A stretch of 64,000 nt of DNA from the NCBI RefSeq assembly GCF_959029255.1, contig NZ_CAUFUE010000006.1, positions 132,635-196,634 on the forward strand. The letters run 5' to 3'. Both the position numbers and the translations under genes were made by a program. The notes under the pieces are model-generated. The model saw only the letters and a program-made list of their open reading frames with translations, ran no database searches and was not told the origin of the DNA. This DNA comes from an uncultured Bacteroides sp. Its GTDB lineage: Bacteria; Bacteroidota; Bacteroidia; Bacteroidales; Bacteroidaceae. Below are positions 44,376-53,041 of this stretch, in pieces (position 1 is the stretch's first letter; each line of letters starts with the position of its first letter).

Positions 44376-47300
44376 TCAAGCAGTTTTCTTCTTATAAATG
44401 AACCAATATATCAGCGGAATAATAAACAAGCTGACCAGTGTCCCGATAAACATGGCACCAATCATCGCGATGGAAAGCGGTTTCTGCAACTCAGACCCCA
44501 TATCGAAAGAGAACAACAGAGGAACCATCGCGAATATCGTAGTGAGCGATGTCATGATGATAGGGCGAAGCCTTCTCCTTCCGGCCTCGTGAATGGCCTC
44601 CATAAGCGGCATACCGGCTTTTCGCAATTCATTGATGGCATCCAGTTTCAAAATAGAGTCATTGATAATGATACCGCATGTCACAATCAACCCGATAGCC
44701 GACATCAAATTCAAAGTATGTCCGCACACCCACAGCAACAACAGGGCAAATGCCACATCGATAGGAATTTCCAGCAAAACAATCAAAGGCTGCACAAAAC
44801 TCTCGAACTGGGCGGCAAGGATGAAATACATCAATAAAATGGAAATGAAGAGAATCACCACCAGTTCGTCCAGCATTTGGCGGTTGGAAAAGAAACTTCC
44901 GGAAAAAGCGGTGTCCCAATCTCCCGTAGCATCCACTGCCTGCTTCACTTCCGCCATCAGAGGTTCCGCATCCTCCACATCATAAAAACAGAAAGGAATA
45001 TATTCTCCATTACGACCCGCAGTAATTGTCTTCAAGTCTTCCGCCGGACTGATTCTAACCAAATCACGCAAGGGGATATATTCTATCTCGCCTTTATTGT
45101 CAGGACGTGTCTGTATCAAAGTCTGCCGCAAAATCTCATTCACGGTTTTCTCTTCGCCAACTATACTGATAGGCAAATATTGCTGATAGGAATGCAGCAT
45201 CGCCACACTGTTCTCCTTGAAAGCTGTCTTCAACTCCCGGTAAAGTTCATTATAGGCAACATTATATAGTAAGAGCTTTTCTTGCAGAATACTGATGTTC
45301 AACTGGTTTTCAAAAGGTATTCCGGTCGGTGCCACTCCTGTCCGTTCGTTAAACCTGCGTTCCAAACCCTGTAATTCTTCCGCTACCGGAGCTTTTTCCT
45401 TATTGCGTGCATAAAGTTCAGCCACTACATCAGCCTCTCCGGTTACGAACAACTTCTCGAAGACCGTTTCGGGAGGCATAAAAGTAACCACCGCCAAGGG
45501 ATATTCAGCTTTCAGGCGTTGATACACCTTCTGTTGCAAAGGTTTTATCTCCGAAGGACTTCCAGTCTTGAAATACAATTCAGCTTCGGAAGATGAAAGC
45601 GCCTGTTCGCGATTCAGCAAATACTCTTGCTGACCGACAGATGCAGTCTGCTCCACCGTTTCTCCCTTCAACTCTTCAAACAAAGCATCCACCCGGTGGC
45701 GGTTCTCATCCACATGTATATTCTCATTCCATTCTACACGGGCAATCAGCTCATTTTGGTCAATCTCAGGCATACGCTCCTTCCCGATAAAAAAGAAAAA
45801 AAAGACGCAAAGAGGAACAGAGATGACACAGAAAACAACACTCAATGTTTTGTGGGAAAATATCCAATTGATTCCTGCATCATAAAAACGATCCAGCGTA
45901 TGCTCCTTCAACGGATTATTAATACGTATCCGCCCAAACCAGGATTTCGGACGTATTCCGGTACGGTAAACCAGCATGTAAAGTACCGGCAACAGCATGA
46001 TACCCGTGAAATAAGAAACCAACAATCCCACCGTCACCGAAAAAGCCTGGTCATAGAACAGCGCCCCGGCAATGCCGCTCATAAATATCAACGGGACAAA
46101 AACAGCGATGGTAGTCAGCGACGAACTGAGCATCGGAGTTATCACCTCGCTTGTACCTGCCACGCATGCACGTCTCAGGGTATAGCCCCGCTCCCGGTAC
46201 TGGGAAATATTTTCCGTCACAATGATACTGCTGTCAATCATCATACCTAACGCCAGAATCAACCCTGACAGGGAAATAATATTGAGCGACATTTTAAAGA
46301 GGTAGAAGAACAGGAAACAAATGACGATAGACACCACCATACTCAGTCCGATGATGAACGGAGATTTGATATCACCCAAAAACAACACCGCCACAATACA
46401 AATGAAGAGGAAACCCAGTGACAGGTTCTGTTGCAAATTGGAAATCGTATAATCCAGCAGTTCAGTCTGGTTCCTGCTGATATTGAACTCAATATCCGGA
46501 TAAACTCTTTTGAAATAATTCATCGTTCCGGTGATTGCCCGCTTCATGTCGTCCATGTTCTCGTCCGCCTGCTTGATGACCGCCAAGGTCACCGCACGCT
46601 TACCGTTACTCATGGAAACGCCTTTCTCTTTGACCGGCACAATACCTATCCGGCAAAAATCACCCAGACGGATAATACGCCCCTCTTTACGCAGAAATAT
46701 ATTCCTGACATCTTCATCCGTGCGCAGCAAGGTGGAAAACTTGATATTATACTCATAATACCCGTCACGTACGGTCATACTACCCGGCTCCACATTATTT
46801 TGAGCCAACACATTTTCAATATCTTCCATGGAAACGCCCAGCACCGCCAGCTTATCCGGATCGGGAACAATCTGCAACTGCCGTTCCAGCAAACCGGTCA
46901 CGTCGACCATCGCCACCTCCGTCAATTGCTCTATGCGTCGTTTGATGACGTTCTCCGCAAATTCGCATAAGTCAAGGAAAGCACGTCCATCGGTTTCCCC
47001 GTAAGCGCTGTCGTTCTTCAAAGTCAGATTCAAATAGAACACAGGGATGTCCGTAGCGCTCGCTTTCACCACTTTAGGACGATCGGCGTCTTTAGGCAAA
47101 TAGTTCATGGCGGCATCAATCTTCTCATTCACCTCGATAAAAGCAAGATCCGTATTCGTGCCATAATCAAAATTCAGACGGATAATACCTGCGCCATCCC
47201 GGGTTTCACTATTCATGTCCTTCAACTTCGCTACTTGGATAAGCTGTTGCCGCAAAGGTTTTACTACCGTATTCTCCAGTTCACGCGCAGACGTATTCTG

Positions 47301-47447
47301 TTCAGACACCTGTACCGTAATCTCAGGAATGGCAATATCGGGCAGCAGGGAGACGGGCAAAGTGAAATACGTCACCAGCCCCACAATGAAACACGCCGTA
47401 AACGCCATTAATACGGCAATCGGTCTCCGTATAAGGAAGTCAACCAT
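44376..47447 (-). CDS. RND-family efflux permease (first permease of the set)
   Basis: 1023 residues, AcrB/HAE1-like. The start is MVDFLIRRPIAVLMAFTACFIVG, followed by LLPDIAIPEITVQVSEQN. The helix-4 motif ILALGMMIDSSIIVTENISQYRERG and the late helices LILVTCGIIINDSILKLDAINE-like and RPIIMTSLTTIFAMVPLLF are characteristic. It uses proton flow to pump substrates from the periplasm or inner membrane through TolC. It is 24 bp downstream of the MFP gene and 3 bp upstream of tolC. It is only distantly similar to the second RND permease at 39521. Confidence 0.92.
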   Translation of the reverse strand: MVDFLIRRPIAVLMAFTACFIVGLVTYFTLPVSLLPDIAIPEITVQVSEQNTSARELENTVVKPLRQQLIQVAKLKDMNSETRDGAGIIRLNFDYGTNTDLAFIEVNEKIDAAMNYLPKDADRPKVVKASATDIPVFYLNLTLKNDSAYGETDGRAFLDLCEFAENVIKRRIEQLTEVAMVDVTGLLERQLQIVPDPDKLAVLGVSMEDIENVLAQNNVEPGSMTVRDGYYEYNIKFSTLLRTDEDVRNIFLRKEGRIIRLGDFCRIGIVPVKEKGVSMSNGKRAVTLAVIKQADENMDDMKRAITGTMNYFKRVYPDIEFNISRNQTELLDYTISNLQQNLSLGFLFICIVAVLFLGDIKSPFIIGLSMVVSIVICFLFFYLFKMSLNIISLSGLILALGMMIDSSIIVTENISQYRERGYTLRRACVAGTSEVITPMLSSSLTTIAVFVPLIFMSGIAGALFYDQAFSVTVGLLVSYFTGIMLLPVLYMLVYRTGIRPKSWFGRIRINNPLKEHTLDRFYDAGINWIFSHKTLSVVFCVISVPLCVFFFFFIGKERMPEIDQNELIARVEWNENIHVDENRHRVDALFEELKGETVEQTASVGQQEYLLNREQALSSSEAELYFKTGSPSEIKPLQQKVYQRLKAEYPLAVVTFMPPETVFEKLFVTGEADVVAELYARNKEKAPVAEELQGLERRFNERTGVAPTGIPFENQLNISILQEKLLLYNVAYNELYRELKTAFKENSVAMLHSYQQYLPISIVGEEKTVNEILRQTLIQTRPDNKGEIEYIPLRDLVRISPAEDLKTITAGRNGEYIPFCFYDVEDAEPLMAEVKQAVDATGDWDTAFSGSFFSNRQMLDELVVILFISILLMYFILAAQFESFVQPLIVLLEIPIDVAFALLLLWVCGHTLNLMSAIGLIVTCGIIINDSILKLDAINELRKAGMPLMEAIHEAGRRRLRPIIMTSLTTIFAMVPLLFSFDMGSELQKPLSIAMIGAMFIGTLVSLFIIPLIYWFIYKKKTA

Positions 47448-47471
47448 CCTTCTCTCTTTAATTTTTAATTA

Positions 47472-48560
47472 TTAATTTTTAATTATCCTCACCGGTGACT
47501 CGTGTGCCAGATTCACATTTCCGGTTACGATAATCGTGTCTCCTTCCTCTATTTTATCCGTTTGGGGAACTCCCGTAACCAACGTACACTCATCGGCATT
47601 CTCCAGTCCGGTTTGTACATAGTTCCAGCGGGCAAGCCCCTTCTTCAGCGTAAATACCACTTGTTTTCCCGAGCGTAATACCACAGCGCTTTTAGGAATT
47701 ACAAACTGCTTACCCAAAGAACGGTGCACATTCACCCGCACATTCATACCGCTGAACAACTTCCCCTTACCGTTTACAAATGCTTTCACCTTAACCATTC
47801 CCTTGTCATCCACAATCGGGTTTATCTGTACAATGTGCCCTTCATAACCGGAAGCTGCATCAGAATATGGAGTGACCACCACCTTGTCACCGGTCTTAAT
47901 CAGAGGAAGCTCATTCTCCAATACCGTGAAATCAGCCTCCATATTTTGCGACCCGACAATAGTACAGAAAGTCTCCGAAGTATTTGCGGCATTATAAGGT
48001 TTGGAGAAAAGATTGGCTACCACGCCATCAAAAGGAGCCAACAGCGTGGCGTGTTCCTCTTCATATTTAGCCAACTCATATTGGGAAAGACTCTGTTCGT
48101 AGCCACTCTTGGTACGAGCCAGTTGCATGATGTCAGCCGGCACTTTGCTTGTATCATCTACAGGATAACCCTGCCCTATCAGCACATCCTGCAATTCCAG
48201 TTTGGCACGGTCCAAGGCATCCTTAGCCTGCGCGGTCTTATTCTTCAGCCTGAATTTATCCAGTTCCGCTAGCTTTTGCCCCTTACGCACGTATTCACCG
48301 TTCTTTACGTAGATATGCGATACAATGCCGGTTGTTTCAAAGCGCAAATCCGCCAATCCTCCGGCAACGACTTTCCCGTTGCTCACCAACTCATGGTCGA
48401 ATACACGAGGCTTTAAAACCTCTATCGTCACTTCATTATCATTGCTTGGAAGCACGGTTGCCACCCCTTCCTCCACAGTTTTCCCTTTCTTTTCGCCGGA
48501 ACAGGCAGTCAATAACAAAAGCGCTACATATAGCAGGTTCCGGTAATTTTGTGTCCTCAT
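47472..48560 (-). CDS. Periplasmic adaptor (membrane fusion protein) of the RND set
   Basis: 362 residues with lipobox LLTAC (Cys20). It has HlyD/AcrA features: biotinyl-lipoyl halves (GIVSHIYVKNGEYVRKGQKLAELD and TLLAPFDGVVANLF), a short helical hairpin, and beta-barrel and proximal domains (DKVVVTPYSDAASGYEGHI). It links the RND permease to TolC. It starts 8 bp after the stop of the ligase-like TPR gene, so the pump genes are physically continuous with the peptide-processing genes upstream. Confidence 0.92.
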   Translation of the reverse strand: MRTQNYRNLLYVALLLLTACSGEKKGKTVEEGVATVLPSNDNEVTIEVLKPRVFDHELVSNGKVVAGGLADLRFETTGIVSHIYVKNGEYVRKGQKLAELDKFRLKNKTAQAKDALDRAKLELQDVLIGQGYPVDDTSKVPADIMQLARTKSGYEQSLSQYELAKYEEEHATLLAPFDGVVANLFSKPYNAANTSETFCTIVGSQNMEADFTVLENELPLIKTGDKVVVTPYSDAASGYEGHIVQINPIVDDKGMVKVKAFVNGKGKLFSGMNVRVNVHRSLGKQFVIPKSAVVLRSGKQVVFTLKKGLARWNYVQTGLENADECTLVTGVPQTDKIEEGDTIIVTGNVNLAHESPVRIIKN

Positions 48561-48568
48561 GTTTATAT

Positions 48569-50251
48569 TCAGTTATCTATATTTTCAATATCTATCTTGT
48601 CAAGTTCTTCCCGCATTTCCCGTATGGCTGTAGAATTAACCTTCGGTTCTTTCGTCCACACTACCCGTTTCATTTCTTCAAATTTATCCGGTTGGCAAAA
48701 GTTCGGTTCAGCATACAGCTTTGCCAACAGATAATATGGATAGATCCTTCCCGGCAAGCGATGGATGGCACGTTTAAACCAACCTTCCGCCGCCCGGTAA
48801 TTTCCCATTTGCTGGTAATTCTTACCTATTATATTCAGCACCATCGGATCGTTACTCACCTTCATCGTCTCTTCCATTATTCGGTTTGACTCTTCATATC
48901 TTCCCAGTTTATGCAGGCAATGCCCATACTCAAACATGAAATCATCTTTTTCTTTCAACAAAGGATAAAGTTTTTCATAATCTTCCAATGCCGCCTCATA
49001 AGCTCCCGCCCGATAAAGCATCCGTACATTCACCTCTTTACGGCAGGCATCCAGCATCTTGCGGTCATCCGGTAAGCGATATATACCGTATGCAGCTACC
49101 ACAATCATCATCATCACCCAGGTTGTCCACCTGTTATTTATCACACATACCAGCAATAGGCCGACTAATGTAACAATAAATACCGGAAGTTGAAGCGGAT
49201 AAGATGAAAAAGAAAAAATCAACAGCGAAATTATAGCCGCACATACCCCGTAGCGCTCCTGGCGTATTCCCGAATACAGACAAAAACCGATAACCAGTAA
49301 TACAAGAACCGTCACCGGTATTCCATATTCAATCGCCACTTTCAGATATTCATTAAAAGCATATTTCGGACTTCCTGCCACACGCTCCTCCCAGTTTTCA
49401 TAGTCACCTTTTGCAAAATACCTCTCCTGCGCCTCTCCAAAAGCCGCCGCAAAACTTCCTTCCCCATGCCCACTCCAAGGTTCCTCTGCTATGGCATGGC
49501 AAGCAACCTTCCACATAAAGAACCGTCCTCTGGCAGAATCCTGATTAATCATACACATCAGGAAAAACATCAGCAGCAACATTGCCACAACCCCGATTAC
49601 AGCCGCCACCGCGCGCTTTCTTTCCCGTTTCCACATTTCAAGCCAGATTTTTCCCCAGTTGCGCTCCATAGCGACCACAAATATACAAGATATTCCGGCT
49701 GCCAGCCATGCCGAACGGCTCATAGTGGCAGGGAGCACACAGAGAATACTAATCCCCGCCCCCATTGCAATGCATTTTTCTATTTTCAAATCAGCCCCCA
49801 TGATACACCTCCACGGAAACCGCAATTCCAGCCATCGATACAAGCATACGGGCAGCACCATCGCCAGATAACCGGCATACGGCCCCGGATTAAAGAACGA
49901 TCCCGTCAGCGCATATCGTGAATGCCCCGAAACTGCAAATCCATACAACTGGCACAAGCCCCAGACAGCTTCCACACCACCCCATATCATCAACGCTATC
50001 GACAAGCAATACGCAGGGTAAGACAAATGTTTCTTTTGCTTCAACACGAAAGGTATAAACAAGATAATTGCGGCCGCCACCAGGGTCATTTTATCAAACC
50101 ATATCCATTGCCCGATGATTTCACCCGCCGACAACTCAGCATTAGTTACACTCACCAAGGAGAGCAACAGCAGCATGGCAATTATCAATAGAACAACTAC
50201 CGTATAGAGTTTCCACATCTTTAATTTACCGCTTTCCATATTCTGTTCCAT
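48569..50251 (-). CDS. O-antigen-ligase-like polytopic membrane protein with C-terminal TPR repeats
   Basis: 560 residues with about ten membrane helices. The segment YALTGSFFNPGPYAGYLAMVLP followed by SRSAWLAAGISC and a large loop with GHGEGSFAAAF matches the WaaL/Wzy_C ligase pattern. From about 430, TPR-like helices follow (YEAALEDYEKLYPLLKEKDDFMFEYGHCLHKLGRYEESNRIMEE). Relatives transfer glycans or act on pilin-like proteins. Here the context of peptides and signal peptidase makes protein modification a possible role (inference). It overlaps the signal peptidase gene by 31 bp. Confidence 0.75.
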   Translation of the reverse strand: MEQNMESGKLKMWKLYTVVVLLIIAMLLLLSLVSVTNAELSAGEIIGQWIWFDKMTLVAAAIILFIPFVLKQKKHLSYPAYCLSIALMIWGGVEAVWGLCQLYGFAVSGHSRYALTGSFFNPGPYAGYLAMVLPVCLYRWLELRFPWRCIMGADLKIEKCIAMGAGISILCVLPATMSRSAWLAAGISCIFVVAMERNWGKIWLEMWKRERKRAVAAVIGVVAMLLLMFFLMCMINQDSARGRFFMWKVACHAIAEEPWSGHGEGSFAAAFGEAQERYFAKGDYENWEERVAGSPKYAFNEYLKVAIEYGIPVTVLVLLVIGFCLYSGIRQERYGVCAAIISLLIFSFSSYPLQLPVFIVTLVGLLLVCVINNRWTTWVMMMIVVAAYGIYRLPDDRKMLDACRKEVNVRMLYRAGAYEAALEDYEKLYPLLKEKDDFMFEYGHCLHKLGRYEESNRIMEETMKVSNDPMVLNIIGKNYQQMGNYRAAEGWFKRAIHRLPGRIYPYYLLAKLYAEPNFCQPDKFEEMKRVVWTKEPKVNSTAIREMREELDKIDIENIDN

Positions 50252-51108
50252 CTTACGGTTCCCCTGTTTTCATCTACCGACTTCCAAACTCTCCATGCCT
50301 TGCCTACAATATACTCTTCAGGCAACAATCCCCAATAGCGGGAATCTTTGGAGTTTTCCACCTTATCACCTGCCATGAAGTAATAATTCTTTTGAAAACA
50401 ATATTCCGAAAGTATCCGGTCACCCATATATACATGATTATCCTTATACTTCAACTTCTCCTGCTGTTCCCATTCTATCACATTCTTATAAAGCCTGAAA
50501 GTAACACTATCCAACCGGACACTGTCTCCCGCCTTTGGAATATAGAACGGCCCGAAGTTTTTCACCGTCCATTTCTGTGTCCCCCCCGGATAAGCCCTGA
50601 CTCCGGTATCCTCATCCGACAGTTGCCGTTCCTTAATGATTGTCATAAAACGGTCTTGCGCCTCCACATTCCCCAATTCATGCGGATAGCCATCCACCTG
50701 ATATCTTCCGTTCACAATCCGGAACGTATCTCCCGGCAACGCCACGCAACGTTTCACATAATACTGCATCACGTCCATCTCAATCCGCCTCCACTTCTTG
50801 GAACAAGGATAATTAAAAACCACTACATCATTCCGTTCTACTTCTCCCAATCCCGGCAGACGTCTAATCTTCACCTGTTTGCCATTGACCGCCTCCATGA
50901 TGTTGAACAGCCGTGCGCCATACTTCATCTTGTTCACCAAGATTGCATCACCCGCCAATAATTCCGGCTCCATAGAGTCACTGGGTATATGAAACGATGT
51001 GACGCAAAAAACTTGAATTATCAGCCACAAAAGCCCGATACCACAGATACAGAGAAAGATATTTATTCCCCAATCAATGATTTTAAGTAAACGAAACGAA
51101 GTACGCAT
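50221..51108 (-). CDS. lepB-like: Type I signal peptidase (S26)
   Basis: 295 residues from ATG 51108, chosen for the AAGGA before it; a GTG start 8 codons upstream is weaker. One N-terminal membrane helix is followed by SFHIPSDSMEPEL (catalytic Ser45) and YVKRCVALPGDT (general-base Lys119), with the late MGDRILSEYCF and MAGDKVENSKDSRYWGLLPEEYIVGKAW boxes. It cleaves AxA-type signal peptides at the outer face of the inner membrane. Lying inside the NVEALA series, it is a candidate dedicated enzyme for those peptides (inference). Confidence 0.92.
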   Translation of the reverse strand: MRTSFRLLKIIDWGINIFLCICGIGLLWLIIQVFCVTSFHIPSDSMEPELLAGDAILVNKMKYGARLFNIMEAVNGKQVKIRRLPGLGEVERNDVVVFNYPCSKKWRRIEMDVMQYYVKRCVALPGDTFRIVNGRYQVDGYPHELGNVEAQDRFMTIIKERQLSDEDTGVRAYPGGTQKWTVKNFGPFYIPKAGDSVRLDSVTFRLYKNVIEWEQQEKLKYKDNHVYMGDRILSEYCFQKNYYFMAGDKVENSKDSRYWGLLPEEYIVGKAWRVWKSVDENRGTVRWNRIWKAVN

Positions 51109-51139
51109 GCTAAGTCCTTGATTTATTTCCACAATTCAG

Positions 51140-53041
51140 TTATCTTAAATGTCCCAAGAAACGCTGTTCCCCATTCTCCCACAGAAATACCTGTTCTTCC
51201 ACTCCTTTGGTACAATTATGCAGTCTTAATAAAGCATTAGACGGCACATCATCAAACTCTATAAAATCATCGTCCGCCACTTTCCTGCCCAGTGACACCC
51301 AACCATTCGCGCCATCCTGATACAGCAACTCATAGCAATCACCACTTTTCACATAATTATCATCATTACGAGGTATCCACAAGATGCCACCTATATCCAC
51401 TGGCCTGCCGAAATCCAGCACCAAGAAAGCGCTTCGCTTATACGATTGAAACAAAGAAAGCCAATCGCCGTCCTGCGCTTTATCTATCTCCCTGCCCGGC
51501 ATGCTGCATGCGGGTAGCATATCCTCCACAAATTCAAAACGCAGTTGTTCTGTAAAAGCAGTATCAGTATATATATACAATTCCGCAATCTCCAGTTGCG
51601 CTTTTCTAATCAGATTGAGCTTCAAATATCTATAACGCTTCTTGGGATGGAGCTTGATATGCCGCTTCAAATACAACCCACTGTCCCGCACCACCGTCAA
51701 AAGATCCGCCTTTTCAAAGTCAAGCCGGTTACTACCTTCCACACGAGTTCCATTAATTCTGTATAAATGATCCTTCATGTAGGATGTCACCGGATACTTC
51801 CGGGTCAACCTCACCCTCTCCTTCCTTGTACAATCAGGTTTAAATACCCTGGTCTCCCTCCCTTCCAGCATGAAAGGGTAACCATTTTCTACCAGACCGC
51901 CTTTTCCTTTCACCACCGGCATAAGGATTGCTTCCGGCTCAATATTTTCAATACGGGCATATCCACCGTCCTGTTCATAACGCCCCACAGGCATCCAACC
52001 TTCAAAAGCAAACACGGCAATAAACCCGTCTTCATTTTTTTCAATGGGTGTCTTCACGATATTCTCACCAAAGTATTCCGCAGTCACATCACGCAAGTAA
52101 TAATCACCATCGAATGTAGGATGCACTTGCCTGGCAAAACAAGTGCGATATACCTTTCCTTTTCTCCGTTTATTTTCCCAATCCCGTTTCACTCCCGATT
52201 CATGAAACTCTATGGGAATAAATCTTCCGGTCGTATCCTCCACCGCATTCCATTCATGGCTATGCCTGATTTCCGGTGAATATTTATACCGGTCCCTCGT
52301 CACGGGAATTCCCAATGTACGAAACATATACATGATATAATCGCAATACTCCCTGCACGTCCCCATCCAGCATTTCCTCAAAGAAAGCGCCCCATGATGC
52401 GGCATGTTGAAATCTACATTATGTCTATATCCGGCACGCTCCGCATAATGTTGCACCGCGCTTGCCGCCTCTATCACATCCGTTCCTTTATACAAAGAGT
52501 CCAGCAACGGAACAAAATAATCACGATACTCCACACGCCACCTTTCCAGCGGTTCATCCCCTATCCGGTAGGGCAACAAATACTCACAGAAATCATCAAA
52601 AGAATAATATTTCCCCCATTCATACCTCCGCCACGATTCAAAAGCCAACTCTATATTCTCTATCAGATAATCGGCAGTTATAACACGGGCGTCATATACT
52701 TTAGGCAAACTCCTATAAGGAAAGCTTTTCCACCTGTTCTCAATCGCATTCTTTGTCTTCACATTGACCATCGCCTGCCGGATGCTGTCCAATTCCGGTA
52801 CATTATATGCGAACTTGTCCTTCATATTGGCAATCAGAAATCTGGCAGCCTTCCATTTCAGCGTTTCTCCCCTATCCTTATAGTAATTCAACACCCGTTC
52901 CAATTCCCGGCGATTGTCTCCGGCAAAAGCCAAAGTGTCCTCTATACGACGGTCTTCATCCGTAGTACATCCGACCCATAATAACTGTATAGCTATCATA
53001 GCCCATACAACATATATCTTATGGAAAAATCTGTCGTCCAT
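51140..53041 (-). CDS. Transglutaminase-like lipoprotein, paralog 2
   Basis: 633 residues from ATG 53041 (MDDRFFHKIYVVWAMIAIQLLWVGC, lipobox). A longer frame from 53122 lies wholly inside the upstream gene. The helical N-terminal part (YSFDDFCEYLLPYRIGDEPLE) is followed by a transglutaminase-like core with GTCREYCDYIMYMFRTLGIP (Cys), SHEWNAVEDTTG (His, Asp), and a discoidin-like C-terminal sandwich (DFGRPVDIGGILWIPRNDDNYV). It is a close tandem paralog of the upstream gene and overlaps it by 23 bp. It probably acts on peptide or glycopeptide material at the envelope, as a protease or cross-linker. Confidence 0.82.
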   Translation of the reverse strand: MDDRFFHKIYVVWAMIAIQLLWVGCTTDEDRRIEDTLAFAGDNRRELERVLNYYKDRGETLKWKAARFLIANMKDKFAYNVPELDSIRQAMVNVKTKNAIENRWKSFPYRSLPKVYDARVITADYLIENIELAFESWRRYEWGKYYSFDDFCEYLLPYRIGDEPLERWRVEYRDYFVPLLDSLYKGTDVIEAASAVQHYAERAGYRHNVDFNMPHHGALSLRKCWMGTCREYCDYIMYMFRTLGIPVTRDRYKYSPEIRHSHEWNAVEDTTGRFIPIEFHESGVKRDWENKRRKGKVYRTCFARQVHPTFDGDYYLRDVTAEYFGENIVKTPIEKNEDGFIAVFAFEGWMPVGRYEQDGGYARIENIEPEAILMPVVKGKGGLVENGYPFMLEGRETRVFKPDCTRKERVRLTRKYPVTSYMKDHLYRINGTRVEGSNRLDFEKADLLTVVRDSGLYLKRHIKLHPKKRYRYLKLNLIRKAQLEIAELYIYTDTAFTEQLRFEFVEDMLPACSMPGREIDKAQDGDWLSLFQSYKRSAFLVLDFGRPVDIGGILWIPRNDDNYVKSGDCYELLYQDGANGWVSLGRKVADDDFIEFDDVPSNALLRLHNCTKGVEEQVFLWENGEQRFLGHLR

